A DNA stretch of 64,000 nucleotides, taken from NCBI GenBank assembly GCA_030278955.1, contig JAOANR010000014.1, forward strand, positions 27,975,453-28,039,452, in the 5' to 3' direction. The notes beneath the pieces are model-generated. The model was given only the letters and a program-made list of their open reading frames with translations, was not told the origin of the DNA and did not search any database. This document shows, in pieces, positions 46,796-58,399 of the stretch; the first letter of the stretch is position 1; each line of letters opens with the position of its first letter. A program made the translations under genes and the position numbers. Source of the DNA: Hygrophila difformis (taxonomy: Eukaryota > Streptophyta > Magnoliopsida > Lamiales > Acanthaceae).

Positions 46796-49030
46796 TTATG
46801 TCCCCATAACTGTGTCGGAATCGGTTTGGAACAATGTCGGGTATCGTTCTCTCATGTCGGATTCTACTTCCCAAGTTGCCGTCTCACTTTCGTGATTTGA
46901 CCAAAGAACCTTGATCATTTTGATGGTTTTGTTCCTCGTTACTCGTTCCTTAGTATCGAGAATACGCACTGGGACTTCCTCATAAGTCAAATCTTCATCG
47001 AGCTCAATTATCTCCGGTTGAAGTACATGTGTCGGGTCCGGCACATACTTCTTTAGTTGCGAGACATGGAAGACATTATGAACTCTATCTAAGTGTGGTG
47101 GCAAAGCCAATCGGTAGGCTAGAGTTCCGACTCGTTCTAGAATTTCGTAAGGTCCTATGTATCGCGGACTTAACTTCCCTCGTTTGCCAAAGCGCATCAC
47201 CCCCTTCATGGGTGATATCTTTAGCATGACCCTATCTCCCACTTGAAATTCTAGGTCTCGTCGTCTCACGTCGGCATAACTCTTTTGACAGTCTTGAGCG
47301 GCTTTCATCTTCCCTTGGATCACTTTGATTTGTTGAGCCATGTCTTCGATAAGTTGTGGTCCCACTACCACGGACTTATCGTTTTCTTCCCAGCTCAAAG
47401 GGCTTCGGCACTTTCGTCCATACAACGCCTCGAAAGGTGCCATGCCGATACTAGCATGGTAACTATTATTATAGGAAAACTCAATCAAGGGTAAATGAGA
47501 TTCCCAATTTCCTTTGAATTCCAACACGCATGCTCTCAGCATGTCTTCTAGTGTTTGGATTGTTCTCTCGGTTTGTCCATCCGTCATCGGGTGGAATGCG
47601 GTGCTCATTTTGATTTGAGTACCGAGAGCTTTTTGTAACTCCGTCCAGAAATGAGAGACAAATCTACTGTCTCTATCGGAAATGATATCGTGTGGTACTC
47701 CATGTCGTCGTACCTCGTTATCAATGTAGGCTTGGGCCAATTGGTCCATAGTCCACGTGTCTTTCATTGGGATAAATATGGCTGACTTCGTTAGCCTATC
47801 CACAATCACCCAAATCTTATTCATGCCTTTAGGTGATCGGGGTAATCCCGAGACAAAGTCCATTGAGATGCTATCCCACTTCCAACTTGGAATCTCTAGT
47901 GGTTGCATCAATCCTAAGGGTTTATGTCGCACTGCCTTAACCTTTTGGCAGGTGAGACATCTCGCCACGAAATTTGCCACTTCCTTCTTCATTCCCGGCC
48001 ACCAATAGATCTTCTTCAGATCTTTGTATAGCTTGTCACCTCCGGGATGTACGGAATATGGCGTGTTGTGCCCTTCCTCCATCAACCTTTGCTTTAACTC
48101 GGCACATTTAAAAGGCACACACCATCTACCTTTAAAACGGATGCTTCCATCCTCGTGGACATCAAATCCTATTGCCTTTCCTTCGGCAATATACCCTTTT
48201 ATCTTCTCGAGTTTCGGATCGCCCGGTTGAGCGAGTCGAATCTCGTCCAATATTGGAGTTTCTACGACCATGGCATTGACCGTTTCTCCCACTGTGCCAG
48301 GGTGCACAAGTTCTAACTCCAATCTTGCCAAATCCATGTACAATGCCGGCGGAATTACCAACGAGTTTGTCACGTGTTGGGTTTTCCGACTTAGGGCATC
48401 GGCTACCACATTCGCCTTCCCCTCGTGGTATGCTATCTCTAAATCGTAGTCTTTAATGAGCTCCAACCACCTTCGCTGTCTCAAATTCAACTCCTTCTGA
48501 GTGAATATATATTTCAAGCTCTTGTGGTCGGTGAACATTCGACACTTCCGCCCATAAAGATAATGTCTCCATATCTTTAGAGCGAAAACGACCGCTGCCA
48601 ATTCCAGGTCATGTGTCGGATAATTTTCCTCGTGAGGTTTTAGTTGGCGTGATGCATAGGCTACGACTCTCGAGTCTTGCATCAAGACACAACCTAAACC
48701 TTCCTTCGAAGCATCGCTATATACTTCGAAGTCACCATTCTCTGATGGTAGTGTTAATACGGGTGTGGTTGTGAGTCGTTTCTTCAACTCTTGAAACGCA
48801 ATCTCACACGCTTCGGTCCACTCGTATTTTGCTCCTTTCTTAAGTAGCTGGGTCAAAGGACGTGCAATCCTTGAAAAGTCCTTTACAAATCGTCTGTAAT
48901 ATCCGGCTAATCCAAGGAAACTCCTTATTTCCGTTGGACTTTTCGGAGTTGCCCATTCAGTTACGGCAGAGACTTTTGCCGGATCCACTGATACTCCATC
49001 AGCGGATACTATGTGTCCGAGAAATGCCAC
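46796..49030 (-). pseudogene. R3 pol remnant: RT thumb, RNase H, integrase, chromodomain
   Basis: An open 744-residue frame, continuing upstream to about 49070 ([17 protein letters not shown]) where it meets foreign DNA. Missing are the protease and the RT YVDD core. RNase H is complete by motif: YSDAS, DLELAAV, TDHKSL, ADALSR. Integrase has the HHCC finger (HNTPYSVH and CLTCQ), then the DDE residues in SMDFVSG, SDRDSRF and DGQTERT. The C-terminus ([10 protein letters not shown]...[11 protein letters not shown]) is a chromodomain, which in chromoviruses guides integration to heterochromatin and supports the Tekay-like call. With no RT it cannot act alone. Confidence 0.92.
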
Positions 49031-49074
49031 TTCTTTCAGCCAGAAGTCGCACTTCGACAGCTTGCCGTATAGCC

Positions 49075-49883
49075 TATCGAGTAAACAGTAGAAGGCAGAA
49101 AAAAAAAAAATTTAAAACAACACAATTTTCGGCGACCGCGCGGCCAGGGCAGTTTGAAAAAAACTGCTCGCACGGAGCGCAAACCATTCCGCCCCATTTC
49201 CGCTTTCGAGGCTTCTTCTAGTTTTCTCTCAAATTCGTTCTTCCATCCCCCGATTCTCTCATTCCCGGCCTCGATTTTCCTTTGCAAGGTATGCATCTAC
49301 TACTTCTATTCGTCAATTTCAGCTTTTATGTTTTGTTTAGCCATAATCTTTGGGCGAATTTCAAAATTAGGGTTTAGAGACAAGAATTGGGGGTTTGTTG
49401 TTTTTAGACTTAATTTATGCAATTAGCGAGTTTGGGCGATACTTGGTGTTATTTTTGTTGATTAGGAAGTATTTGTGCCACAATGCATGCCTAGTTTGAG
49501 GAAGTTTTACTAGATTCCGTATTTTAAGGAAAGCATGAATTTCCCGATTTGTATTGGTATTGTGGGTATGTGGATGAGTTCGTTGTCGTCAATTTGTGCC
49601 CTATTATGTCGATAAGTTATTGTCTAAACAATTGTTTTGGTTTGGGGGCGTTTCCCATGTGTTTACAAGCAAACTTTGGTCTTGATTTATCGCGCACTCA
49701 ACGTGTTCGACGAAATGTCCCAAGGGGGTTTGGGACTTTTCTAGACATAGTCTTGGTTTGGTTATCCTCTTGATTGCTCGTGTTAGGGCTCCCACTTCAT
49801 GTTCTCGTGTTTTCTAGATTATGCTTCGTATAATCGCCGTGTGGGATTTATACTTACATTTGGTATTGGTTTGATATTTGCAG
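49075..49883 (+). other. 5' UTR and leader intron of the antisense gene
   Basis: The plus-strand leader starts close to the junction with pol. A GT-AG intron (49289-49883: GTATGCATC ... TATTTGCAG) ends one base before the first coding ATG. No TATA box stands out. Confidence 0.55.
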
Positions 49884-49884
49884 G

Positions 49885-51209
49885 ATGCTACCTTTTCTGT
49901 GGATTGTTTTGGCATCACTCATGTGTCCCCCGAGGACTAGGAGACGAGTTGCTCAGCGCGATGAGGCTGGTCCTAGCACTGCCGCTCCGGCGATGTCTGA
50001 TTTTGACGAGAGCGAGTCTGAGGAGGACGAGGAGCAGCGGGGCCCTAAGCTCAGGGGTCTCCCCGACGAGGTGCGTCCCCGTCGACACGACAGGTATCGG
50101 TTCGCTACTATGGCCTCTCAGGAGTTCTACTTCGACGAGCTTCGTCGAAACAGGTCTTATGTCCCGGAGAGAGGCATATATCCTCGCCATATGGACGACA
50201 GGGTTAGTCCAGTTTTGGATCTTCTTCAGTGGACTGGGCTTGCGCGCCATCCCGAGGGCGTCGCTTCTGGGTACTTAGCTATGGAGGTCATTGCCAACAT
50301 TGGCGGTCTCGGGGAGAACAGTGACTTGTCTCAAGTCTGGGTTCGGGGTCGCCATCTAGATTTCAGTGCTCGGGCGATCAACGTCTACTTTGGCCTTCCT
50401 GACGACGGCGTGTTCCGGCCACAGCCTGAGGGTCGTATACCCCCGCCTGCGTGGGGCGTTTTATGCACCCTGACGGCCCCTCTGCTCGAGCATGATCACG
50501 AGCTGAGGTTGACGACGATGGACTCTCCGTGGCGCGAGCTAGCTCAGATATGGTTAGGCCGTGTCCGGCCGATCACCCGGAGCCACATTGTTATCGACCA
50601 CGTCTATGAGACCATCTGCTTTCTCGCCCGGGGTGGTAGGGTGAACGTTGGGGCTTGTATCGCGGACAACCTGAGGGGTATGCGCCGAGGACGAGGAAGC
50701 AGGGTGATTACCCATGTTCATCTTATTTGCGGCATGTGTGCGGCTCAGGGGATCCGTACGTCACCAGAGACGGATCCTTACGAGCTATCCGCTGGCGGCT
50801 ATTACCGTATCCCTAGCTACGCCCCTCGACGCAGTGCTCTTCGACGTGTGGCTCCTCCGGCTGTCCTTCGCCCGGAGCCCAACGGTGATGGTTTGATTTT
50901 AGTTGTTCCTCCTGAGCAGCCACGCCTCCCGAGGTTCCCCAGCAGGGTGCGGAGATGTCGCAGATAGTTCAGATGCTGCAGGGTATGCAGCTTAGTATGG
51001 ATGCGGGGTTCGCTCGTATGGATGCTGGGTTTGCAGCCGGGCAGGCTCGCTACGACGCTCTGTATGCCAGGATGGACCTGTACCAGGCTCGCATGGATAC
51101 GATCACTACGAGACAGCTGGAGCAGCAGGCCTCCATGACCGATATGTACGCCTACATGCGTCAGATGGACGAGTATATGCGTCGTCAGTTCCCGCCTCCC
51201 GACCAGTGA
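49885..51209 (+). pseudogene. Antisense 'putative plant transposon protein' gene in R3
   Basis: Opposite in direction to R3. After a low-complexity acidic stretch (FDESESEEDEE), the core shows the plant transposon-protein pattern: SQEFYFDELRRNR.YVPERGI, DLLQWTGLARHP, DFSARAINVYFGLPDD, and GGRVNVGACIADNLRG. Similar antisense or extra ORFs are known in plant gypsy elements; their job is unknown. Start may be 49885 or the ATG at 49921 (MCPPRTRRR). Near 50925 a one-base indel shifts the frame. The new frame continues through PEVPQQGAEMSQIVQ into a heptad-like, Met/Asp-rich coiled coil ending at 51209. It has its own leader intron and a 3' region to about 51400. It converges on the coiled-coil ORF below. 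Confidence 0.72.
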
Positions 51210-51414
51210 TCCTTTGTTTCCGCTTTTCCATCTAGGCTTGCTGTAGTAGTGTTTTATTTAGTTGTTTTCTTATGGACTGTACAAGGATGACCTTGCTGAT
51301 TATGTTTCGCAGTTTATGTTCCCGTTGTATCCTTGTTCAGTTGTCTGATTTGACTGTTGTCGTTTAGAGAAAATGCGGTGGAACTGTTTCGGTTCGTCTT
51401 TCTCTTTTTCCCTC

Positions 51415-51434
51415 TTTTTTTTTTTTTTTTTTTT
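51415..51434. repeat. Poly(T) tract, 20 nt
   Basis: On the minus strand this is a poly(A) run about 70 nt after an AATAAA (near 51481) and downstream of the coiled-coil ORF, as if the segment came from a polyadenylated RNA. Confidence 0.65.
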
Positions 51435-51551
51435 GATAATTTTGGGGCTGAAGGATTTCAAAAAAAATCAACTCACATTTTATTCCTTCAAAAGAATTTT
51501 AGTACAAGTAATAGGATGCGCAAAATGAATATACTATCTAAGATAAAGTAT

Positions 51552-52151
51552 CTAAAAGATCTCCGCGTCCTCTGGCAGAGTAGCGGGGTCTTCCATAGGA
51601 TCATCCTCATCAGAGACTTGGCCGGTGCCCAAAGGTCCATAAAACACTGGGGATGGTGGATCGACAGCTTCTGGAACTGGGTCCGGTGTCCCCTCCAGAT
51701 GGTTCTCCACGGGGCTCGGGTTTGGCGATGGGTGGACCATGTGGGGCCAGAGCCCAAGGGTTCCGTAGCGTCCATGGATAAGGCCGGATGGGCTCTCTAC
51801 TGGGGGTGTTGGGCTTCGTGGTCCCATCAAGTGGTCTTCCACAGGGCTATATGGTACTACTATATCAGTGAGGTCAAGCAGGTCCGACCCTAGATCCTCA
51901 ACTCTATCTATCGCAGCATCGCTTCGTTCGGTGAGTTTTTGCACTTGAGTTTCTAAGTCTTTTATGCGATCTTGATCAGCGGCTCTCAAGTTCAGGAAGT
52001 GCTGGAGGTCAGCTTCCCTTAAGTCTCCCATTTGGTGCAGATTTGCCTCCAAGTGAGCTATACGATTTTTCATTTGTTGTATGGTTTGTTGGGTGTCAAG
52101 GTGAGCGTTCATCATCTTGATCATCAACTGCATCATGTCCTGACTAGCCAT
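51552..52151 (-). CDS. Coiled-coil protein in the R3 gag position, unknown function
   Basis: An open 199-residue frame starting MASQDMMQL. Residues about 10-100 are a predicted coiled coil (repeated heptads with I/L/M at a/d: MKNRIAHLEANLHQM, LETQVQKLTE). The C-terminal half is Pro/Ser/Asp-rich with two diverged copies of SPVEDHLMG / SPVENHLEG. It occupies the place where gag should start after the R3 leader, but has no capsid or zinc knuckle. A poly(A) signal and poly(A) tract follow. I do not recognise the family. It could be part of the same captured unit as the convergent antisense gene. Confidence 0.6.
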   Translation of the reverse strand: MASQDMMQLMIKMMNAHLDTQQTIQQMKNRIAHLEANLHQMGDLREADLQHFLNLRAADQDRIKDLETQVQKLTERSDAAIDRVEDLGSDLLDLTDIVVPYSPVEDHLMGPRSPTPPVESPSGLIHGRYGTLGLWPHMVHPSPNPSPVENHLEGTPDPVPEAVDPPSPVFYGPLGTGQVSDEDDPMEDPATLPEDAEIF

Positions 52152-52538
52152 CTAGCGCAAGCAAGAGATCTAGGTTAATATTCGCCAAGATTCTAGGTTC
52201 AATTCGCCAAGATTCTAGGTTCGAGTTTCCAAGATTCTAAGTTCAAGTTTCGCCAAGATGCTAAGTTCAAGTTTCGCCAAGATTCTAAGTTCAAGTTTCG
52301 CCAAGATTCTAAGTTCAAGTTTCCAAGATGCTAAGTTCGTAGCAGAGATGCGACATGCATATGCAAATGATAATTCCCCCCAATAATAATTTAATGCACC
52401 ATATATATTTTTCCCATGGGTTTTAAAATAAAATTTCTCCATGGAAATAAAAATTTAAAATTTAAAATAATAGTCAAAATATTAATAGTAGTTTAAAAAT
52501 AGTAATGGTTTTAAAAATAATAGTTTAAAAATAGCCGG
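52152..52538 (-). other. R3 leader with short tandem repeats
   Basis: Between the PBS and the coiled-coil ORF. Holds about eight copies of 'ttcgccaagattctaagttcaag' (52180-52340). The rest matches the R1 leader. Confidence 0.75.
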
Positions 52539-52550
52539 GCTCTGATACCA
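52539..52550 (-). promoter_or_regulatory. R3 primer binding site
   Basis: Minus strand TGGTATCAGAGC, complementary to the 3' end of initiator tRNA-Met, three bases below the 5' LTR. Confidence 0.92.
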
Positions 52551-52553
52551 ACT

Positions 52554-55094
52554 TGTAACACCCCGGTTTTTGGTCACCCAGGTCGGGATGTCACCGCCAC
52601 ATCTCCCTAGTAAGACACGGTTTCTCCGAGCTTACTAAAGAGATGCAAGGCTAGGTATTGCAGTATTTAAAAACACTTAAAGCATTCAAAATAGCCCATA
52701 CAATATAATTCGAAAATAATAATAGCATAGCGCAGCGGAAATATTTAGTTTAGTACAGTATCGCAGCGGAAAATATAAAAAGGGCCGACATGGCCAAAAC
52801 ACGGGTTAAACAGGCCCGTTCATAATATAGTCTAAGTACGAAATTTAAAAGCAAAATAAAAGTTCCCAAAATCCCATGCATGATTCGTGCCCACACATGC
52901 TCATTCCATATATTCTGTAAAGAAAGGAATAAAAACGGTTTTGATCAGCAAAATTGCTGAGTAAGTTAACACATGCATGATCGTAGGGTTTAAAAGCCAT
53001 AACTTTAATAATTTAACAAAAGCATGATAATAACATAATATTTGATTTCATATAATCCATATCATATAGCACAATCTATCTCAGGCTCTATTTAATAACA
53101 CATATCACATGGTTCAAGATAATAGCCATAATTTAACTAAAGCATTTAAATAATTTAATTTGACAACAATATCATTTAATCTAGTTTAATTTAATTTGGA
53201 ATCCCCATTACATTCTCGATTTGGTATTTCAAAGTTTCATGATAAAAATCGCGATGTCAACAAGTTTAGCCGGTAGCCCGGCGGCCGCAGCCGTATCAGC
53301 CATACCCAGTACCACTCCGGAGCCTCGGGAAACCCATACGGATATTCACGAGAGTGTAGGCTCTAAGTTTCGCCGTTTTGGCAATATCACATTTCAAGTA
53401 TAGCGCGCGGGGTCACCATCGTCCATTACGGCACGAAGTGAATCGTTAGGGGGCACCCTGCAGAGCACTCACCCCTAATTTTAATTTATCAAGTTTGTAA
53501 GGGGATTTAGTTTTCAAAATCTGCCTTCCATTGTATAAATTTAGAAACAATATCTCAATTCGTTTCAACCCTAAAGGTTAATTCCATGTTTCAACCAGAT
53601 TTCAAAATTTCGTTCGGTAAATCACAGTTTACTTCAAAATTCGTCAAAAATCAGATTTAATTCCAAAAATTCCAAAATTTCATATCTGACTCGGAAACAT
53701 CAAGATCTACAACTTTCGTGTTTTAACTTTTTCAATCCGAGATACCTAAGTAGGTCAAAATCGCCAATTTTCGCATAACAAGAAATCTGTCCGAGTTTAA
53801 TACATCACAGATCAAAGATTTCAATTTCTACCATATCAATTCAACTCCAAATTTAATGAAATTTGACAGGGATCATCTTAAGGCATTTATCTACAACTTG
53901 CATGTTCGGCCAAAGATCTAAAACAGCCTAGATCCTATGTCAAAAACATGATCAAGATCATTCCTAAGTTCTGTCCCAGATTTCAAGAACTAGGTTCAAA
54001 CAGTTCGGTTTCAACGGATTTTCACATATCAAATCAACTCCAAAAATTCTCAAATTTTTACAGTAGCTAGGTCTAAGTCTTAGGAACGTTCTTCGTCTTT
54101 TAAGTTTTTCCGTTTGAGTTCGTTTTAAAGGTCGGAAAAATTCAACAATTCTGTTGCGTCGGTAGGAAACAAAAGTGGACAGATTTATGGTTCTTGTTGA
54201 ATCTTTTAGGTTTCGAATGTTTTAAAATCTCCCAAAACCATGTAAGGTTAACTTACAGTGTCTATGAACGTCGGGAATGTCCAATTCGGAGGCGTGGCTT
54301 CCAGATCACCGTTTCTCCTCTCCGTTCGTCGGGTTCTACGATCTAGATTCGATACGGGGGTGTAGAAAGAAAAAGGAGATGATTAGGATTCGTTTTCGAA
54401 TCGTTTATTGAATAAAGATTGGACCGAGACTTACCACGACTATGGAGATCTGTAGAGAAACTCGTCCAACAGCGTTCGTCTTGGTTTCGTGCCTCCGACG
54501 ACTCCGGATTTAGGGTTTCGAACGTATAGAATGTTTTAGGGTTTTGTAAACTTGTTCGGGGCTCCCAAGGGGCTTATTTATAGAATTCTAAATTCCTAGG
54601 GCGTCCACAACCGACCTAGAGGTCTGGAGTCGAGAGATGTTCAACCGAAAGTCGAAAAATCCGCGTTCGGGCGAGAGATTCACGCAACGACCGAATCTGT
54701 GGGGTGGCGCGGTCGTGGCGCGCTGAAGCCACTTTACCGCGCGGCCACCGCGCCGACTTCGCCTGGACTTCGGTCCGGGCGGGTCGTGCGATCCGTCGTG
54801 CTTTTCCGCCTCTCTTTCGGGTTCCTATCCCTCTATGCTCCCGAATTCCGATTTCCGGGGTATATTCGGGTTCATACTTTCTCTCTAATTTTATTCTCGG
54901 TCTAATTGGATGTTTTGGACTCGAATTCTCGAGTTCATTAGTGTCGGGTTTTGGTGTACCATTTATCCATCCTTTTATTGAATTAAATTTCTTTAATTCC
55001 TTTTTAAGTAAAAATCTCATTTCTCATTTCCTTATATTTATTTATTTATTTAATTATTGTTTTATTTTATGTTGGAAAATTCTCGGGTATTACA
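52554..55094 (-). repeat. R3 5' LTR
   Basis: 2541 bp, TGTAAC...ATTACA. Near-identical to the 3' LTR. A TATA box on the minus strand lies at 54574-54583. Confidence 0.95.
54574..54583 (-). promoter_or_regulatory. R3 5' LTR TATA box
   Basis: Minus-strand CTATAAATAA, conserved in place across the family. It would drive the R3 genomic transcript. Confidence 0.6.
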
Positions 55095-55937
55095 TCGGTA
55101 GCTAAAGGGGTTAGCGACCGAATTTGCGACCGAAATTCGTTAACGACCATAATTTTAGCGACCGAAACTCGTTAGCTACCACAAATTTAGCGACCGAATC
55201 CGGATTTTTTCTAGTAGTGTATGTAGGGGGTGAGTGCTCGATGGAGTGCCCCCTAGCTTTTCGCTTCGTGCCAAAACGGCCGAGGGTGAATGTTATGAGA
55301 AATTGTGCCAAAACGGCCAATGAAAACTGGCCTACACTTTCGGGAGTATCCGTATGGGTTTCCCGATGCTCCGGAGTGGTACTGGGTATGGCAGATAAGC
55401 TGCGGCCGCCAGGCTACCGGCTAAATGAAAAATTACGAAATTGACTGCGGACGCTGGATTGCCGGCTAAATTAAATATTGTTGAGATGGTGGTGTAACGG
55501 GGAAATTAAAAAGCCTAGATTTTTATTTATTTATTTTTGTCATTATTCATGCATTTAATTTATGTTTTAAAATTTATGCCTATGCTTAAATTGTTATTCA
55601 TGAATTCATGTGTCTTTAAATTATGCAAATTAAATTATTATTTTTAAATTGGTAAACAAATTGTCTTATATGCATGATTAAAAGTATAATCTTAGTTATT
55701 AAATTAAACCCCTTTATTGTTATGTTAGGATTGATTTACTCAGTATTTTATAATACTGATAAAACTGTTGCCTTTCTTTTTTTTTTTCGAAGTATGGCGA
55801 TGAAGCATAAGCATGTGCATTTGGGGGGGACTCTTTCGGAACATTGTTTCTCTTTAGCAAGTTCGGAGAATTCGTGTCTTGCTAGGGAGGTGTGGCAGTG
55901 GCATCCCGGTCTGGGTTACCAAAACCGAGGTGTTACA

Positions 55938-58252
55938 GCTGCAATATTTATTGGGAAAGTTGGATGAGCACAACTATCGTTGCCATCACCGCATAAACGA
56001 AGCCACAAGTGAAGTGAGAGATTTATTCTTTGCCCATCCCACCGTTATTGAGTTACTGCGTGCATTTCCACATGTGCTATTGATGGATTGTACATACAAA
56101 ACTAATGTGTACAAATTTCCTTTGCTGGAGATAGTTGGTGCGTCATCTACTGGATTGACCTTTTGTGTTGCTTGTGTCTATATGGAGGCGGTGAAGGAGG
56201 ATAATTACATATGGGCACTTGAGACTCTGAGAACAATAATGGATGGACATTGTTTCCCAAAGATGGTGGTTACTGATAGGGAATTGGCCCTATGAATGTA
56301 ATTGAGAGAGTATTTCCTGATGCTGCACAGTTTTTATGCACATGGCACATAACTAAGAATTTTACTGCCAATTGCAAGAAACACATACCAACAAAGCAGA
56401 TGTGGGAGGCATTTATGGGACAGTGGAAAAATGTGATTGAGGCAGATACCGAAAAGATGTTCAAGGAACAATTGAACCGCATCTGTAATGACTATGCAAA
56501 TGTTCCGAAGGCGGTTGATTATTGTTTGAGGCAATCGCTGAAGGCGTATAGTAAGAAATTTTGTTCATATGCGACAAACTAGGTCATGCACTACGGGCAC
56601 AATACCACGAATCGGTTAGTATTATAATTGTATATATTTAATTAAATGTAATACGGGCAAAAATTTCCACACCTTGATAATATTTGGATGTTTGTTTTAA
56701 CTCATGCATGTTTTTTTAGGGCCGAGAGTCATCATGCCATGTTCAAGAAGCAACTAGGTTCAAGTATGGGGACTTTTGAGACTTGTTGGGAAACCTTCCA
56801 TACGTTGATGGTAAATGTGCAACAAGTAGTTAAGCAATCATTTGAGAAGACTATGTACAAGCAGGCGGCGAGGTACAGAAGTGTTGTTTTTAAGGATCTT
56901 CGAGGATTTGTGTCAACCCACGCTTTGGATGACATTGTTGAGGTGATAAAATGGCTACCGGAGGGTGTGATGGATGAGATTTATATGGGTGCGTTATGCG
57001 GACCAGTCTGGGTCTCCCATGTCCTCACGAGATATCAGAATACGTTACCAAGAAGCTACCCATTCCACTAGATCGGGTTGATGATTTTTGGAAGAAATTA
57101 GATATGTCACCTCTTTATGTAGCCGGTGTTAAACAAGATCCAATTCCACACATCGAAGAATTGTTTAAAAGCACAAAGGAGAAATTTGATGCTTTGGATT
57201 ATGCGGGCAAGAAGTTGTTGTTGAGGAAGATGCAGGAGTTGGTAAACCTCAGTACTACTTCGTTGAATAAGCCATCTGAGAAAATCCGAACACGAGGCGG
57301 ACCAAAGACCTCCAAGAAAAAAGATCCCACTAAGAGGATCCCAGCGCATTCGAGTTGGTGGACAGTTGTTCGCCGGTAGGTTCTGGTGTAGTTTCGCTGC
57401 GGGGCCGGTTGCAGCCGTCCCATTTTTCTCATCTGTCGGGCAACCTCCGAAACATCAGGTGAAATTTAGCATTATATGTTATAAGATAAATGTGTAACAT
57501 GTTGTAATTTCGCATAAAGTTGGTGTTGTCTACAGGCTGTTCGAGGTAAGAGGAATAAAAATTGACCGGTTGAGCTTGAGAAATATGCACTACCGCATTT
57601 CGACAGTTACATCACAGATGTGAAAGACGTACGACCGGATGGGCACTATGGCTTTCAGTCCATCGCAGAGTTGTTGACAATTGGTGAAGATCAATGGCGC
57701 ACCGTGAGGTCCGATTTGATACAGCATCTCGATCAATATACAGCCTTATATCAGCAGGTGTTTGTATTGAGGCCAGTTGAGCACGTTCGTGGTGTGCTAA
57801 ACCACTTTGGTGACACAGTTGGTCCAGAAGGATGGTTCAATATACCCGAGATGGGTCATCTAGCTGGATGTGGCTTTGGCCGTTTTGACACGAGGTGGAT
57901 CATACACTTATTTGCCTCTCCTCACAAGACCAGAAGCGATTCAGATGACATTTTGTATTGCATTTGTAAATAACAATCATTTCATGGCGGTAAGTAAACA
58001 CTTAAAATATGCTTAGTTTACATTTGTTACACATTGTGTGTACTGAAACTTGTTCCATAATTTTCCCCATTGCCGCCAGTCCTCGAGCGTTGGAGGCAGT
58101 TCCATGCTCCGGCTGCTTCTGCATGGGGGGAACTATTCCAAAACCGTTTCGACGGGTATACTAGCTCATGTGCCTCAAAGCCGGCTTCAGGCTGGAAAAT
58201 ACAATTGGATGAGGATCCCGATTACATTCAGAAACTCAATTTCGCATTTTGA
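55938..58252 (+). pseudogene. MULE transposase catalytic half, copy 2, with true 3' end
   Basis: A few percent different from copy 1. It keeps MDCTYKTN, VTDRELAL and RAESHH, and the same 105-bp intron (56615-56719) and the shared in-frame TAG near 56580. Its own damage: a one-base deletion near 56293 stops the frame after RELAL, whereas FPDAAQFLCTWHITKN, frameshifted in copy 1, is intact here. A second indel near 56975 breaks the SWIM finger. Only this copy has the last exon (about 58070-58252: LPPVLERWRQFHAP...QKLNFAF stop), so it marks the original gene end. Confidence 0.85.
57536..57989 (+). pseudogene. OTU-like domain, copy 2 (Cys replaced by Tyr)
   Basis: Same exon as 41512-41965 with a TCTACAG acceptor and GTAAGT donor. 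DGHYGF again has Tyr where OTU proteases have Cys. NNNHF with the catalytic His lies in a shifted frame. Since both copies share Tyr, the change predates the duplication. Confidence 0.7.
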
Positions 58253-58399
58253 TATGTATGAGTATGTTGTTTGATAAGGATCCCGAGACAGTAGTAATGT
58301 ATCCATGGGTTGTTCAGTGACATTACGCATTTTTAAGAATGGAGAAGTAACATAGGAAAAAAAATTTTTGTGTAAACTGGAATATCAGGTGCAACAGAC
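58253..58399. other. Transposase gene 3' flank
   Basis: Short AT-rich region between the stop codon and array M2. No polyadenylation signal is certain. Confidence 0.4.

Larger units (their letters stand above)
44027..55094 (-). mobile_element. R3: young Ty3/gypsy Tekay-like element with foreign block
   Basis: Two 2541-bp LTRs (44027-46567 and 52554-55094), TSD TCGGT (44022-44026, 55095-55099), PBS TGGTATCAGAGC and PPT are all intact. I count about six substitutions between the LTRs by eye (roughly 0.25%), the lowest divergence in the window. The internal region holds pol from the RT thumb onward. Gag, protease and the RT active site are gone, replaced by a foreign block of about 2.4 kb (49075-51436) and a coiled-coil ORF. 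It must have moved with help from another element. Confidence 0.95.
43975..55219. mobile_element. Small CACTA element (MITE), split by R3
   Basis: Left end CACTACAAGAATTTTCTG (43975), right end reverse complement CACTACTAGAAAAAATCC (ending 55219), flanked by TAT (43972-43974 and 55220-55222). The uninterrupted site 'gacctatgtaggggg' is preserved in LTR A near 39184, confirming the 3-bp duplication. Without R3 it is about 172 bp, non-coding, with repeated TAGCGACCGAA motifs as in CACTA subterminal regions. Confidence 0.88.
42054..55937 (+). mobile_element. Solo LTR B (duplicate of A), split by CACTA and R3
   Basis: 42054-43974 plus 55223-55937 make a 2.64-kb LTR aligning with LTR A end to end. 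GCTGC stands on both sides (42049-42053, 55938-55942). Because the transposase segment that follows it also repeats the one after A, LTR plus transposase half were duplicated together. Confidence 0.85.

Noticed and set aside
36572..58252. Host FAR1/FHY3-type transcription factor gene
   Set aside because: It lies within MULE ends bearing a 9-bp duplication and is linked to OTU and PMD parts; it is a transposase, not a domesticated gene.
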